Of a stretch of DNA of 23,434 nt, positions 15,818 through 23,271 are shown piece by piece. The notes under the pieces were generated by a model. The model worked only from the letters and a program-made list of their open reading frames with translations, made no database searches and was not told where the DNA came from. Numbering within the stretch: position 1 is the first letter of the stretch; the number at the start of each line of letters is the position of its first letter. Location: the NCBI GenBank assembly GCA_035606335.1, contig DATNFP010000131.1:1-23434 (forward strand), given 5' to 3'. The DNA is from DATNFP01 sp035606335. Lineage in GTDB: Bacteria > Bacteroidota > Bacteroidia > Chitinophagales > Chitinophagaceae. Both the position numbers and the translations under genes were made by a program.

Positions 15818-16831
15818 ATGAAAAAAACATGGATAAAGATGTTCCCTGTATTGATGGGGATAGTGTTATTTATTTCGTGTAAGAGTAATAATAATAAAGC
15901 CCAGAACAATAACCCCGTTTTTAAAGACTCTGCCCTGAAGGGTATCACAGACAAGATCAATTCTAATCCTAACGATGCGCATCTGTATTATGAGCGTGGC
16001 CAGATATTGCATAAAATGCAGATAGATACATTGGCGCTTGATGATTTTAAAAAAGCAGCTTCTCTTGATTCTTCTAAAGCAGAATATTTCAGTTCGATAG
16101 GTGAGTTGTTATTTGATCATAAGGATATAACAGGCTCATTGCCCTGGTTGCAAAAAGCGATGGCACTCAATCCCAAGGATGAAAAAACGCATCTTAAGAT
16201 TGCCAATATGTTTGTGTATACAAAAGATTACACAAAGGCCTTATCTGAGATCAATGAAGTTTTAAGGCAGAACGTATATAACGGGGAGGCTTATTTTTTA
16301 AAAGGTCTTGTATATAAAGACATGAAGGATACTTCAAAATCCATCTCAAGTTTTCTTACTGCATTGCAAATGAAACCCGATTATAAAGATGCTATGGGTG
16401 AACTGGGAGAACTATATAGCGCACAAAAGAATCCCATTGCATTAAGCTATTTTGATAAGCTTTATAGCCTTGATTCGCTTGACCCTTTTCCTTTATACGC
16501 ACGCGGCATGTTTTATCAAAATCAGGGCGAATATGAGCAGGCAAAGGCAGAGTACAAAAACTGCATTATTCATGAGCCTCAATATGGTGAGGCATATTTT
16601 GCTATGGGCTGGATGCTGATGCAGCAAGACTCATTCCAGAAGGCATGGGACCAATACGACCTGGTAACAAAAATAGAACCCACCAATGCCGGTGCTTACT
16701 ACAACAGGGGATTATGCAGCGAGCTATTGAAAAAGAAAAATGACGCAATAAGTGATTATAAGCAGGCGCTTGTTTTTAAACCCGGCTATGCAGAAGCAAA
16801 AGAAGGCCTGAAAAGATTAGGTGCGAAATAA
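15818..16831 (+). CDS. TPR-repeat lipoprotein
   Basis: The 337-residue protein begins with a lipoprotein signal (MKKTWIKMFPVLMGIVLFISC, lipobox ISC at residue 21) and a short Asn-rich linker. From about residue 40 to the end it is made of roughly eight tetratricopeptide repeats, such as AYYNRGLCSELLKKKNDAIS followed by DYKQALVFKPG. TPR arrays mediate protein-protein contacts; here a periplasmic or outer-membrane scaffold is likely. It is followed by rpe after 24 bp and then a TonB-dependent receptor, so it may be transcribed with them. The partner is not identifiable from sequence. Confidence 0.85.
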   Translation: MKKTWIKMFPVLMGIVLFISCKSNNNKAQNNNPVFKDSALKGITDKINSNPNDAHLYYERGQILHKMQIDTLALDDFKKAASLDSSKAEYFSSIGELLFDHKDITGSLPWLQKAMALNPKDEKTHLKIANMFVYTKDYTKALSEINEVLRQNVYNGEAYFLKGLVYKDMKDTSKSISSFLTALQMKPDYKDAMGELGELYSAQKNPIALSYFDKLYSLDSLDPFPLYARGMFYQNQGEYEQAKAEYKNCIIHEPQYGEAYFAMGWMLMQQDSFQKAWDQYDLVTKIEPTNAGAYYNRGLCSELLKKKNDAISDYKQALVFKPGYAEAKEGLKRLGAK

Positions 16832-16855
16832 ATAAACAGTAATAATAAAATATAT

Positions 16856-17500
16856 ATGCATAAGATAGCTCCTTCCATATTATCAGCAGATTTCTTGCGA
16901 TTGGGAGAAGAAATAGAAATGATCAACCAGAGCGATGCAGATTGGTTTCACCTCGATGTGATGGATGGCCGCTTTGTGCCCAATATCACTTTCGGGCTTC
17001 CTGTTATTGCTGCAATGAAAAAAAAGGCAACCAAACCTTTTGATGTGCACCTGATGATCGTAGAGCCGGAAAAATATTTTGAAGAATTTGCCAAAGCAGG
17101 CGCTGATGTGCTTACTGTTCATTACGAAGTATCGCCACATTTGCATCGCAGCCTGCAGGTGATAAAATCATTGGGCATGAAGGCGGGTGTTGCCATCAAT
17201 CCGCATACGCCAGTGCATTTTCTTGAAACGGTGATAGCCGATATTGATCTTGTATGCCTGATGAGTGTGAATCCTGGTTTTGGGGGGCAGAAATTCATAG
17301 ATCACACAATGACCAAACTGCGGTTGCTGAAACAAATGATAAAAGACAAGGATGCACCAACATTGATCGAGATAGATGGCGGTGTAACGCTGGATAATGC
17401 AGCTGTATTAGTAAAATGCGGTGCTGATGTGCTGGTAGCGGGAAACACGGTATTTTCTTCAGCAAACCCCGCCGATACGATAAAAAGGTTGAAACAGTGA
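16856..17500 (+). CDS. rpe: Ribulose-phosphate 3-epimerase
   Basis: Rpe interconverts ribulose-5-phosphate and xylulose-5-phosphate in the non-oxidative pentose phosphate pathway, in the cytosol. The 214-residue protein is a TIM barrel with the full set of signatures: IAPSILSADF, FHLDVMDGRFVPN with metal His32 and catalytic Asp34, DVHLMI with His65, LMSVNPGFGGQKFI and IEIDGGV with catalytic Asp174. It sits between two envelope-protein genes (TPR lipoprotein 24 bp upstream, TonB receptor 36 bp downstream), which is an odd setting for a central-metabolism enzyme and probably reflects shared transcription only. Confidence 0.96.
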   Translation: MHKIAPSILSADFLRLGEEIEMINQSDADWFHLDVMDGRFVPNITFGLPVIAAMKKKATKPFDVHLMIVEPEKYFEEFAKAGADVLTVHYEVSPHLHRSLQVIKSLGMKAGVAINPHTPVHFLETVIADIDLVCLMSVNPGFGGQKFIDHTMTKLRLLKQMIKDKDAPTLIEIDGGVTLDNAAVLVKCGADVLVAGNTVFSSANPADTIKRLKQ

Positions 17501-17536
17501 AAAATAAATGTAATTTATTGCCGTTTTAGTTGATAT

Positions 17537-19987
17537 ATGTTTCAAAAGCTATTAGCCACTACAACACTATTATTTTCTTTTCTCTTCTCTTACGCACAAC
17601 AAGCTACTATAAGCGGATTGGTAAAGGATGAGCAGGGAAAGCCTATTGACCAGGCTACAGTAGCTGTGGCTGGAACTGATATAGGTACGCATACTAATGA
17701 AAAGGGATATTATCTGCTGCAGGTGCCCGCTCAAAAAAATATAACGATAGTATTTACCTATGTAGGTTTTGAAACATTGAAGAAACCTGTATCGTTTAAA
17801 AGTGATGAAACCCGCACATGGGATGTAGTGCTAAAAGTACAGGCAACCACCATACAGGAATTTGTAAAAAAAGATGACCGTGGAAGATACGAAGCTGGGA
17901 GCATTACCATAGACCCCAATATGGCGAATATAAACCCAAGCCCTATAGGTGGGGTAGAAGGCATCATCAAAACAATAGTAGGCTCCAATAATGAACTCAC
18001 TTCACAATACAGTGTGCGCGGTGGTAACTATGATGAGAACCTCGTGTATGTAAATGATTTTGAAATATACCGTCCGTTCCTTGTGCAATCAGGGCAACAG
18101 GAAGGATTGAGCTTTATTAACCCTGACCTTGTTTCGAGTGTGAATTTTTCTGTAGGAGGGTTTCAGGCTAAGTATGGTGATAAAATGGCGAGCGTGCTCG
18201 ATGTAGGATATAAACATCCCACACATTTTGCTGGCTCTGTGATGTTGAGTCTATTAGGTGCCAGCCTGCATCTTGAAGGTGCATCTAAAAACCAGAAGCT
18301 TACTTATCTTTTTGGTGCACGTCAAAAAAGTGATCAGTATTTGTTGCAATCACAACCTACCAAGGGTGTTTACATTCCTTCGTTTACTGACGTACAGGGT
18401 TTGATTAATTATCGTTTTAATGAGCATTGGGAAATAGAAGCCATCGGCAACTATGCGCGCAACAGGTTTATCTTTTATCCGCAAAACGCAACTGTAAATT
18501 TTGGTTTGATCAACAAGGCATTTCAATTGCATTCTGTAGATAGTGGTGGAGAAATAGATCAGTTCGATACACGCTTTGCGGGCGTATCTGCCAGCTACAG
18601 GCCAAATGAAAAATTGAAATTAAAACTGCTTGCTTCAGGTTTTCAGACAAACGAACGCCAGACGTTCGATATAAGCCAGGAATACCTGTTTGGTGAATTG
18701 CAAACCGACCAGACCAAGCAGAATTTCGGGCAGATACAATATTCGCTGGGCACAGGTCTTATCCATGATTACACACGCGATTTTCTTACGGCCGATGTAG
18801 GCAATGTTGGTTTCAGAGGCTCATACGATGCTCATAATAATTTTATACTGTGGGGGGCAGATGCTACGATAACGCATATTGATTTTACTATGCACGAATG
18901 GGAACAAAGGGACTCATCTAATTTCTCCCAGCCTTACGATCCGTATGGGCCCACCATGAGCTACCTGTACAACGCAAACGACGTTTTCAACTACACCCGT
19001 ATTGATGGTTTTGTGCAGGACAATTTCAGGTTTAATGATTCATTGCATCTCACAGGATCTGCCGGGGTGCGCTTTAATTATAGTTTCCTCAACAACGAAC
19101 TGGTAACAAGTCCCCGTGTGCAATTTGGCTACAAGCCCGATTGGAAAAATGATGTGGTGTTTCGCTTTGCGACAGGTGTGTACGCACAGCCTCCATTCTT
19201 CCGTGAAATGATAGACCTGCAGGGTGATATTAATAAAAGCCTGAGGGCGCAAAAGTCTTATCACGTAGTGCTGGGCATCGACGATAATTTTAAAATGTAT
19301 GATCGCCCTTTCAAGTTTACGGCAGAAGTATATTATAAATACCTGTGGGATATGGATCCCTATACTTACGATAATATACAGGTGAGGTACTATGCTAAGA
19401 ACGATGCGATAGGATATGTGTACGGTGGTGAAGCGCGCCTGTATGGCGACCTTGTGAAAGGCGCTACTTCATGGATAAGCATAGGATTGCTAAAGGCAGC
19501 TTATAACATTGCCGACCAGAAAATAATATACAGATCGCAAACGGGTGCGGATAGCGCCAGCGTATCACCGGGATATATACCGATGCCTAACGACCAGCGC
19601 TTTATGCTGGGTATGTATTTTGAAGACTACCTGCCGCGCAATAAGAATTTTAAAGTTCATCTGAACGCCATATATACTTCCGGGCTACCGTTTGGCCCGC
19701 CCAACCAGCCTGCTTATGCCGATACGTTACGGCTGCCTGCGTACAAGCGTGTGGATATAGGCTTCTCTGCTTTGCTGCTGGATGGCTCACGTAAGCACAG
19801 GCCGGCACATAGTTTTTTCAACAATATTCATAGCATCTGGGCAAGCCTCGAAGTGTTCAACCTGCTGGATATAGAGAACACACTATCGTACACCTGGATA
19901 GAGGACCAGACAAGTGGCAAGACCTACGCAGTGCCCAACAGGCTTACTTCCCGCCTGTTCAACCTGAAGATCATCACCAATTTTTAA
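17537..19987 (+). CDS. TonB-dependent outer-membrane receptor with carboxypeptidase-regulatory-like domain
   Basis: This 816-residue protein has a signal peptide (MFQKLLATTTLLFSFLFSYAQ). A carboxypeptidase-regulatory-like domain follows at about 22-110 (TISGLVKDEQGKPIDQATV, FTYVGFETLKKPV). Next is a plug at about 125-235 (GGVEGIIKTIVG, SQYSVRGGNYDENLVYVNDF, GGFQAKYGDKMASVLDV). The rest is a beta-barrel rich in alternating aromatic strands, ending in a terminal Phe (IITNF). Such receptors import ligands using TonB energy. No SusD partner, glycanase or metal-uptake gene is beside it, so the ligand is unknown. The gene starts 36 bp after rpe and probably belongs to the same transcript. At about 816 residues it is shorter than SusC-type (about 1000) receptors. 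Confidence 0.92.
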   Translation: MFQKLLATTTLLFSFLFSYAQQATISGLVKDEQGKPIDQATVAVAGTDIGTHTNEKGYYLLQVPAQKNITIVFTYVGFETLKKPVSFKSDETRTWDVVLKVQATTIQEFVKKDDRGRYEAGSITIDPNMANINPSPIGGVEGIIKTIVGSNNELTSQYSVRGGNYDENLVYVNDFEIYRPFLVQSGQQEGLSFINPDLVSSVNFSVGGFQAKYGDKMASVLDVGYKHPTHFAGSVMLSLLGASLHLEGASKNQKLTYLFGARQKSDQYLLQSQPTKGVYIPSFTDVQGLINYRFNEHWEIEAIGNYARNRFIFYPQNATVNFGLINKAFQLHSVDSGGEIDQFDTRFAGVSASYRPNEKLKLKLLASGFQTNERQTFDISQEYLFGELQTDQTKQNFGQIQYSLGTGLIHDYTRDFLTADVGNVGFRGSYDAHNNFILWGADATITHIDFTMHEWEQRDSSNFSQPYDPYGPTMSYLYNANDVFNYTRIDGFVQDNFRFNDSLHLTGSAGVRFNYSFLNNELVTSPRVQFGYKPDWKNDVVFRFATGVYAQPPFFREMIDLQGDINKSLRAQKSYHVVLGIDDNFKMYDRPFKFTAEVYYKYLWDMDPYTYDNIQVRYYAKNDAIGYVYGGEARLYGDLVKGATSWISIGLLKAAYNIADQKIIYRSQTGADSASVSPGYIPMPNDQRFMLGMYFEDYLPRNKNFKVHLNAIYTSGLPFGPPNQPAYADTLRLPAYKRVDIGFSALLLDGSRKHRPAHSFFNNIHSIWASLEVFNLLDIENTLSYTWIEDQTSGKTYAVPNRLTSRLFNLKIITNF

Positions 19988-20048
19988 GTAGTTGATACAC
20001 GCGAAAAGAATAAAAATATATTGTGGAATAATTTTTTCAAAAAACTCT

Positions 20049-20077
20049 TTGCAGAAAAGAGGATATTCATATCTTTG
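20049..20077 (+). promoter_or_regulatory. Promoter of tRNA-Lys
   Basis: TTG (20049-20051), an 18-bp spacer and TATCTTTG (20070-20077) give a near-perfect Bacteroidota promoter. The predicted leader begins near 20082 and contains a small hairpin CCCGTT-CAGGA-AACGGG (20081-20097) just before the tRNA. Confidence 0.8.
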
Positions 20078-20101
20078 CGTCCCGTTCAGGAAACGGGTAA
20101 T

Positions 20102-20174
20102 GATTCCGTAGCTCAGTTGGTAGAGCAATACACTTTTAATGTATGGGTCTTGGGTTCGAGTCCCAACGGGATCA
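20102..20174 (+). tRNA. tRNA-Lys (anticodon TTT)
   Basis: Full cloverleaf: acceptor GATTCCG with CGGGATC (one T-G pair), D-arm GCTC/GAGC with loop AGTTGGTA, anticodon stem ATACA/TGTAT with loop CTTTTAA (anticodon TTT), T-arm TTGGG-TTCGAGT-CCCAA. Discriminator A, CCA not encoded. It marks the boundary between the housekeeping genes on its left and the AT-rich accessory block on its right. Confidence 0.96.
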
Positions 20175-20180
20175 CTGAAA

Positions 20181-20215
20181 AAATAAAAGCTGCTCGAAGA
20201 GCGGCTTTTATTTTT
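20181..20215 (+). terminator. Intrinsic terminator after tRNA-Lys
   Basis: A 15-bp near-perfect stem (20181-20195 with 20199-20213; GCTGCTC against GAGCGGC contains one T-G pair) with a GAA loop is followed by a T-rich tract. A and T runs on both sides make it structurally bidirectional. Confidence 0.85.
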
Positions 20216-20319
20216 CTGCTGTTTTAATCTTTTTCTCATTTGCTGACCTTCAGTTGTGATTGGTTCGAGTATTTTAAACATACCTACTGGTTATAAAATC
20301 TAATTACACAAGCCAAAGT

Positions 20320-20348
20320 TTGTCAGTCTGTGTTAATTCTTTATTTTG
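20320..20348 (+). promoter_or_regulatory. Candidate promoter of the cyclase-like gene
   Basis: TTG (20320-20322), an 18-bp spacer and TTATTTTG (20341-20348, one mismatch to TAnnTTTG). It predicts a start near 20353 and a leader of about 25 nt before the ATG at 20378, supporting that start over the upstream one at 20330. Confidence 0.45.
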
Positions 20349-20377
20349 TCAGAAATAGAATTAAAAGGGCGAGAAGT

Positions 20378-21055
20378 ATGGAGAAAGAAATAGGAAACAA
20401 ATACGTGGCTTTTTGTGACATACTTGGCTTTTCTAATTTAGTTCTTAATGAATTTGATAAGACCATACGAATATATCGCGATTTTAGGATAGAAATTGAT
20501 AAAAGAAATGAACTTATAGGAATTCTGGTTTCAGTTTATTCTGACTCAATAATTATTGTCGACGACGATTTGATGAAAGTAGCGGAAGCAGCTCAACTTC
20601 TACAATGGACTACGCTTAGGCATGGTTGGCTTGTAAGAGGCGGTATCGGATATGGAAAACACTGGAAAGAATCGAATAATAATAATTTATTTATCGTAAG
20701 TGAAGCACTCGTGAAAGCTGTAAATATTGAAAAATCGATTAAATATCCTGTTATAGCAATAGATTCAGGCATAAAAATAGGACTGGAATATTGGTTGCAT
20801 GGTTTTGTGCACAGTGTTTTTGATTTACCAATAATTCATCATTTGAGCACTACTATTATTAATCCATTTAACAACTATTGGTTTAAAAGCGCTGAAATTA
20901 AGTTGAAAAAATTACGATCTTGTAATGAAAATCATATACATAAATATGACTATTTGCTTGAACTAATTGAAGCAATTAATCTAAGACAATCGTTTCTTCC
21001 GCAAGAAATCATTGATGATTTACTTAATAAAAATCTTATTGAAAAAATTGATTAA
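20378..21055 (+). CDS. Class III nucleotide-cyclase-like domain protein (possible C-terminal frameshift)
   Basis: From ATG 20378 the protein has 225 residues; the upstream in-frame ATG at 20330 precedes the candidate -7 box. The N-terminal 135 residues resemble the class III adenylyl/guanylyl cyclase core: YVAFCDILGFSNLV (Asp14, first metal position), VSVYSDSIIIV (Asp56, second metal position), LVRGGIGYG (86-93) and a SEALVKAVNIEKS helix. Both metal aspartates are kept, so activity is possible, but base-selecting residues cannot be read reliably. The C-terminal 90 residues are unrecognised. The frame ends at TAA right after an A6 run (21042-21047). The +1 frame continues for 28 plausible codons to 21134, so the true C-terminus may be longer. 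It has no signal peptide. It is AT-rich and convergent with the ATPase/DUF4276 pair. Confidence 0.65.
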   Translation: MEKEIGNKYVAFCDILGFSNLVLNEFDKTIRIYRDFRIEIDKRNELIGILVSVYSDSIIIVDDDLMKVAEAAQLLQWTTLRHGWLVRGGIGYGKHWKESNNNNLFIVSEALVKAVNIEKSIKYPVIAIDSGIKIGLEYWLHGFVHSVFDLPIIHHLSTTIINPFNNYWFKSAEIKLKKLRSCNENHIHKYDYLLELIEAINLRQSFLPQEIIDDLLNKNLIEKID

Positions 21056-21261
21056 ATGTATTGAAGAAGTTGAACAAAGCAATGTTAAGTCATCTATGAT
21101 TTGGTTAGAGATCTATACTGCTTGTGAGAAATAAAAACCATTCGAAGAGCGTTGATATTATATTCATTGATGCCGAACTTAATACAATTTTATTAGATCA
21201 AATTCAAGTTATTCATACGTAAATTCTTACCAAAATGTGTGATAACGTCTATTAGGCCACC
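21056..21261 (+). other. Convergent gap between cyclase-like and DUF4276 genes
   Basis: The first 79 bp are open in the +1 frame relative to the cyclase-like gene (28 codons ending at 21134). The remainder has no credible gene, and I see no terminator hairpin. Confidence 0.3.
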
Positions 21262-21918
21262 CTATATTCCTTCTATCAATGATATCCAATTATTAAAACG
21301 CGGAGATTTTGCTCTAATGCGAGCTAATCCAATAGCTTCAGCAAGAATATCTCCATAAACTACTTTATTATAACCTCTAATAATTCTCAAAAGACGATGT
21401 GATGGAGATGTTTCCTTATTATTATTAATCATTTCAGGGTTGGCATAATCTGCAAATGTTTTTTCTAATTCCGCTTTTCCTATGATATCTTCCGGTGGGA
21501 TTTGATTATATATTACATCAATGTCATTAAAAAGCAATCCTTCAAACTCATGTAATTGTAAATAAGGTATAAACCTGTGTTGAAGTTGTGGGGCAATATC
21601 TAGCAACATCGCTTGTTCTAATATACTTATTCGCTGGTTTTTATCAATTATCGTATGTGCTGCATCCCAGTCTGGAAAATTATACTTAGTATATATACCA
21701 TAATAATCAATGAAGGTAGTAACATGAGCATCTTGCTCAGATTTTAAGTGTGTTTCAATCTGATTTTTTAGTTTTGACCATTTCACTATTCCGCCCCTTG
21801 AAGCTTTAATAAGAGGTGCATGTAGTATAATATTTTTACTTATTAAATGTGCCTGCAGATTGGTTTTGGCAAATGCCTGTTCTGTTGGACCTTCACAAAC
21901 CATAATAATTCTTTTCAT
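21262..21918 (-). CDS. DUF4276 family (TOPRIM-like) protein
   Basis: From the ATG at 21918 (MKRIIMVCEGPTEQAF) the protein has 218 residues; the longer frame starts inside the ATPase gene and is less likely. Visible DUF4276 hallmarks are CEGPTEQ with acidic E9, FIDYYGIY (residues 69-76, D71) and LHEFEGLLF (122-130). From family knowledge, DUF4276 is related to the TOPRIM fold of OLD-type nucleases, where the Glu and Asp residues bind metal. The gene starts 8 bp after the ATPase stop, so the two form an operon and presumably a complex. This two-gene layout resembles AbiL, PARIS and split-OLD defence modules. The nuclease role is inferred, not shown. Confidence 0.75.
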   Translation of the reverse strand: MKRIIMVCEGPTEQAFAKTNLQAHLISKNIILHAPLIKASRGGIVKWSKLKNQIETHLKSEQDAHVTTFIDYYGIYTKYNFPDWDAAHTIIDKNQRISILEQAMLLDIAPQLQHRFIPYLQLHEFEGLLFNDIDVIYNQIPPEDIIGKAELEKTFADYANPEMINNNKETSPSHRLLRIIRGYNKVVYGDILAEAIGLARIRAKSPRFNNWISLIEGI

Positions 21919-21926
21919 GACAATTC

Positions 21927-22997
21927 TTAAAAATTTGGTTGGCCTGTTGTAATAATGTTTCGTTTCCAAAGGTCATCTATAGTATAATCTTCCAACCAAG
22001 CCTTTAATTTCTCCGAATTTAAGCGTTCAAAAACGCTTTCTCCATCTATTTGATCAACAGTAATTACATCTTCTGGTTCAAAGTGGCTAATTAGGTCAGT
22101 TGATTGTGTCGCAATAATCACTTGGCATTGCTTTGCGGCAGCAGACTTTATAAGTCCAGACAATTTAGCAATAGCGGTTGGATGGAGTCCCAATTCAGGT
22201 TCATCTATAATAATAGTTTCTGGCAAAGTTGGCTGCATAAACAACACAGTTAGGGCTATGAAGCGAATTGTACCATCTGATAAGTCATTTACGCCATATA
22301 TAGATGAACTATACTTACTTTGCCACCTGAGTTTTATATTGCCGTTACTCTCTGGTCGAAAAAAGAAATCAAGAAAGTAAGGGGCTATACTTTGAATAGT
22401 CTTAACAATAATGTTATATACAATTGCATTCGACTTTTGTATATTAAATAGAAAAGCTGCAAGGTTACTACCTTTTTCGTACAAATTATATTTATCATTT
22501 TCAATGTTTGATTCTTTGTTGAAAGGTGAATTCTCTCCAGTATCGTGAAAATGATATTTTACTAACTGATCCATATATGTCCTAATATAATAAGCTCTAG
22601 GCATCGATTGAAAGCGCAAACTTGATTCAGGTCCAAATGACGCTATTTGTGCATTGTTGCTATAATAAGGATTATTTGAATACCACATTCCTTCCTCTGT
22701 AAAAATGAATCCGGTATCTCCTTTTTTTATTGTAAAAGAATAGCCATTAGTTTTCTTAAAATAAAGATGTGTGGAAATTTCCTGAGTTATCTTGTCGCCT
22801 TTGTGTAGAAAAGTATCAATACCTTTAAGTGCTACAAACTCTTGCAAATTTCGATTGTATACCTGTTTGAGAAAATCGAAGAATGACAAAAAATTACTCT
22901 TACCACTACCATTTGCACCGATTAATATATTGATGGTCCTCAAAGGTAATGTCAAGTCTTTGATGGACTTATATCCCTTAATATCTATTTTATTCAT
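21927..22997 (-). CDS. RecF/SMC-like AAA ATPase (COG4637-type)
   Basis: This 356-residue protein is an ABC/SMC-type ATPase: MNKIDIKGYKSIKDL start, Walker A GANGSGKS (27-34), a ~200-residue insertion, ABC signature-like NDLSDGT (237-243), Walker B TIIIDEPELGLHP (261-273) and a switch motif IATQSTDLIS (295-304). The tail DYTIDDLWKRNIITTG is typical of the COG4637 predicted ATPases. Such ATPases act as sensors or clamps paired with TOPRIM or other effectors in defence systems; the downstream DUF4276 gene fits that. Its ATG overlaps the stop of a 34-residue ORF in an ATGA junction. No promoter is evident immediately upstream. Confidence 0.88.
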   Translation of the reverse strand: MNKIDIKGYKSIKDLTLPLRTINILIGANGSGKSNFLSFFDFLKQVYNRNLQEFVALKGIDTFLHKGDKITQEISTHLYFKKTNGYSFTIKKGDTGFIFTEEGMWYSNNPYYSNNAQIASFGPESSLRFQSMPRAYYIRTYMDQLVKYHFHDTGENSPFNKESNIENDKYNLYEKGSNLAAFLFNIQKSNAIVYNIIVKTIQSIAPYFLDFFFRPESNGNIKLRWQSKYSSSIYGVNDLSDGTIRFIALTVLFMQPTLPETIIIDEPELGLHPTAIAKLSGLIKSAAAKQCQVIIATQSTDLISHFEPEDVITVDQIDGESVFERLNSEKLKAWLEDYTIDDLWKRNIITTGQPNF

Positions 22998-23098
22998 TCA
23001 TTTTTATTTAAACTCTTCTTCAGGAATTTCATGTTGCCTTTAAAATTACTCATTTCTTCGTTTTTTGAATATCTATTCCATTTTCCTTTAAATGACAT
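22994..23098 (-). CDS. Candidate 34-residue ORF coupled to the ATPase gene
   Basis: ATG at 23098 to TGA at 22994. The peptide is very basic (starts MSFKGKWNRYSKNEEMSNFKG, ends SLNKNE) and carries an imperfect internal repeat SFKG/NFKG. Its TGA overlaps the ATPase ATG as ATGA, the classic sign of translational coupling. No family is recognised. It could be a real small component, a leader peptide, or the remnant of a gene cut by the REP-like repeats 19 bp upstream. No convincing ribosome-binding site or promoter is seen. Confidence 0.35.
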   Translation of the reverse strand: MSFKGKWNRYSKNEEMSNFKGNMKFLKKSLNKNE

Positions 23099-23116
23099 TA
23101 AAACACATTGCTAAGC

Positions 23117-23174
23117 ATAGTCTTTCTGACTACGTCAGATTGATTGCAAATCTCCTAATTTGCATGTAGAGGAT
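23117..23174. repeat. REP-like double-hairpin repeat, copy A
   Basis: It contains two hairpins: TAGTC/GACTA around TTTCT (23118-23132), then GCAAAT/ATTTGC around CTCCTA (23146-23163). It aligns with copy B at a fixed 70-bp offset. Confidence 0.7.
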
Positions 23175-23186
23175 TCCCTCGCTTGG

Positions 23187-23244
23187 TGTAGTCTCCTGAC
23201 TACGTCTAATCGGTTGCAAATCTCTTGATTTGCGCGCAGAAAAT
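23187..23244. repeat. REP-like double-hairpin repeat, copy B
   Basis: It contains GTAGTC/GACTAC around TCCT (23188-23203), then GCAAATC/GATTTGC around TCTT (23216-23233). It shares the cores GACTACGTC and TTGCAAATCTC with copy A. The hairpins lie 28 bp beyond the VOC gene stop and may act on transcript ends. Confidence 0.7.
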
Positions 23245-23271
23245 CATCATCTTGCTTCCACTGTAAAATAG

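Noticed and set aside
21124..21222. Short plus-strand frame of about 32 codons from GTG
   Set aside because: No ribosome-binding site, no recognised motif and a very short length in an AT-rich gap; chance opening is likely.
20378..22997. A complete Pycsar system (cyclase plus effector)
   Set aside because: The adjacent genes encode an ATPase and a DUF4276 protein on the opposite strand, not a cyclic-nucleotide-binding TIR or membrane effector.
23117..23244. CRISPR array
   Set aside because: Only two units exist, each with internal hairpins, and the intervening sequence is about 12 bp; no cas gene is present.
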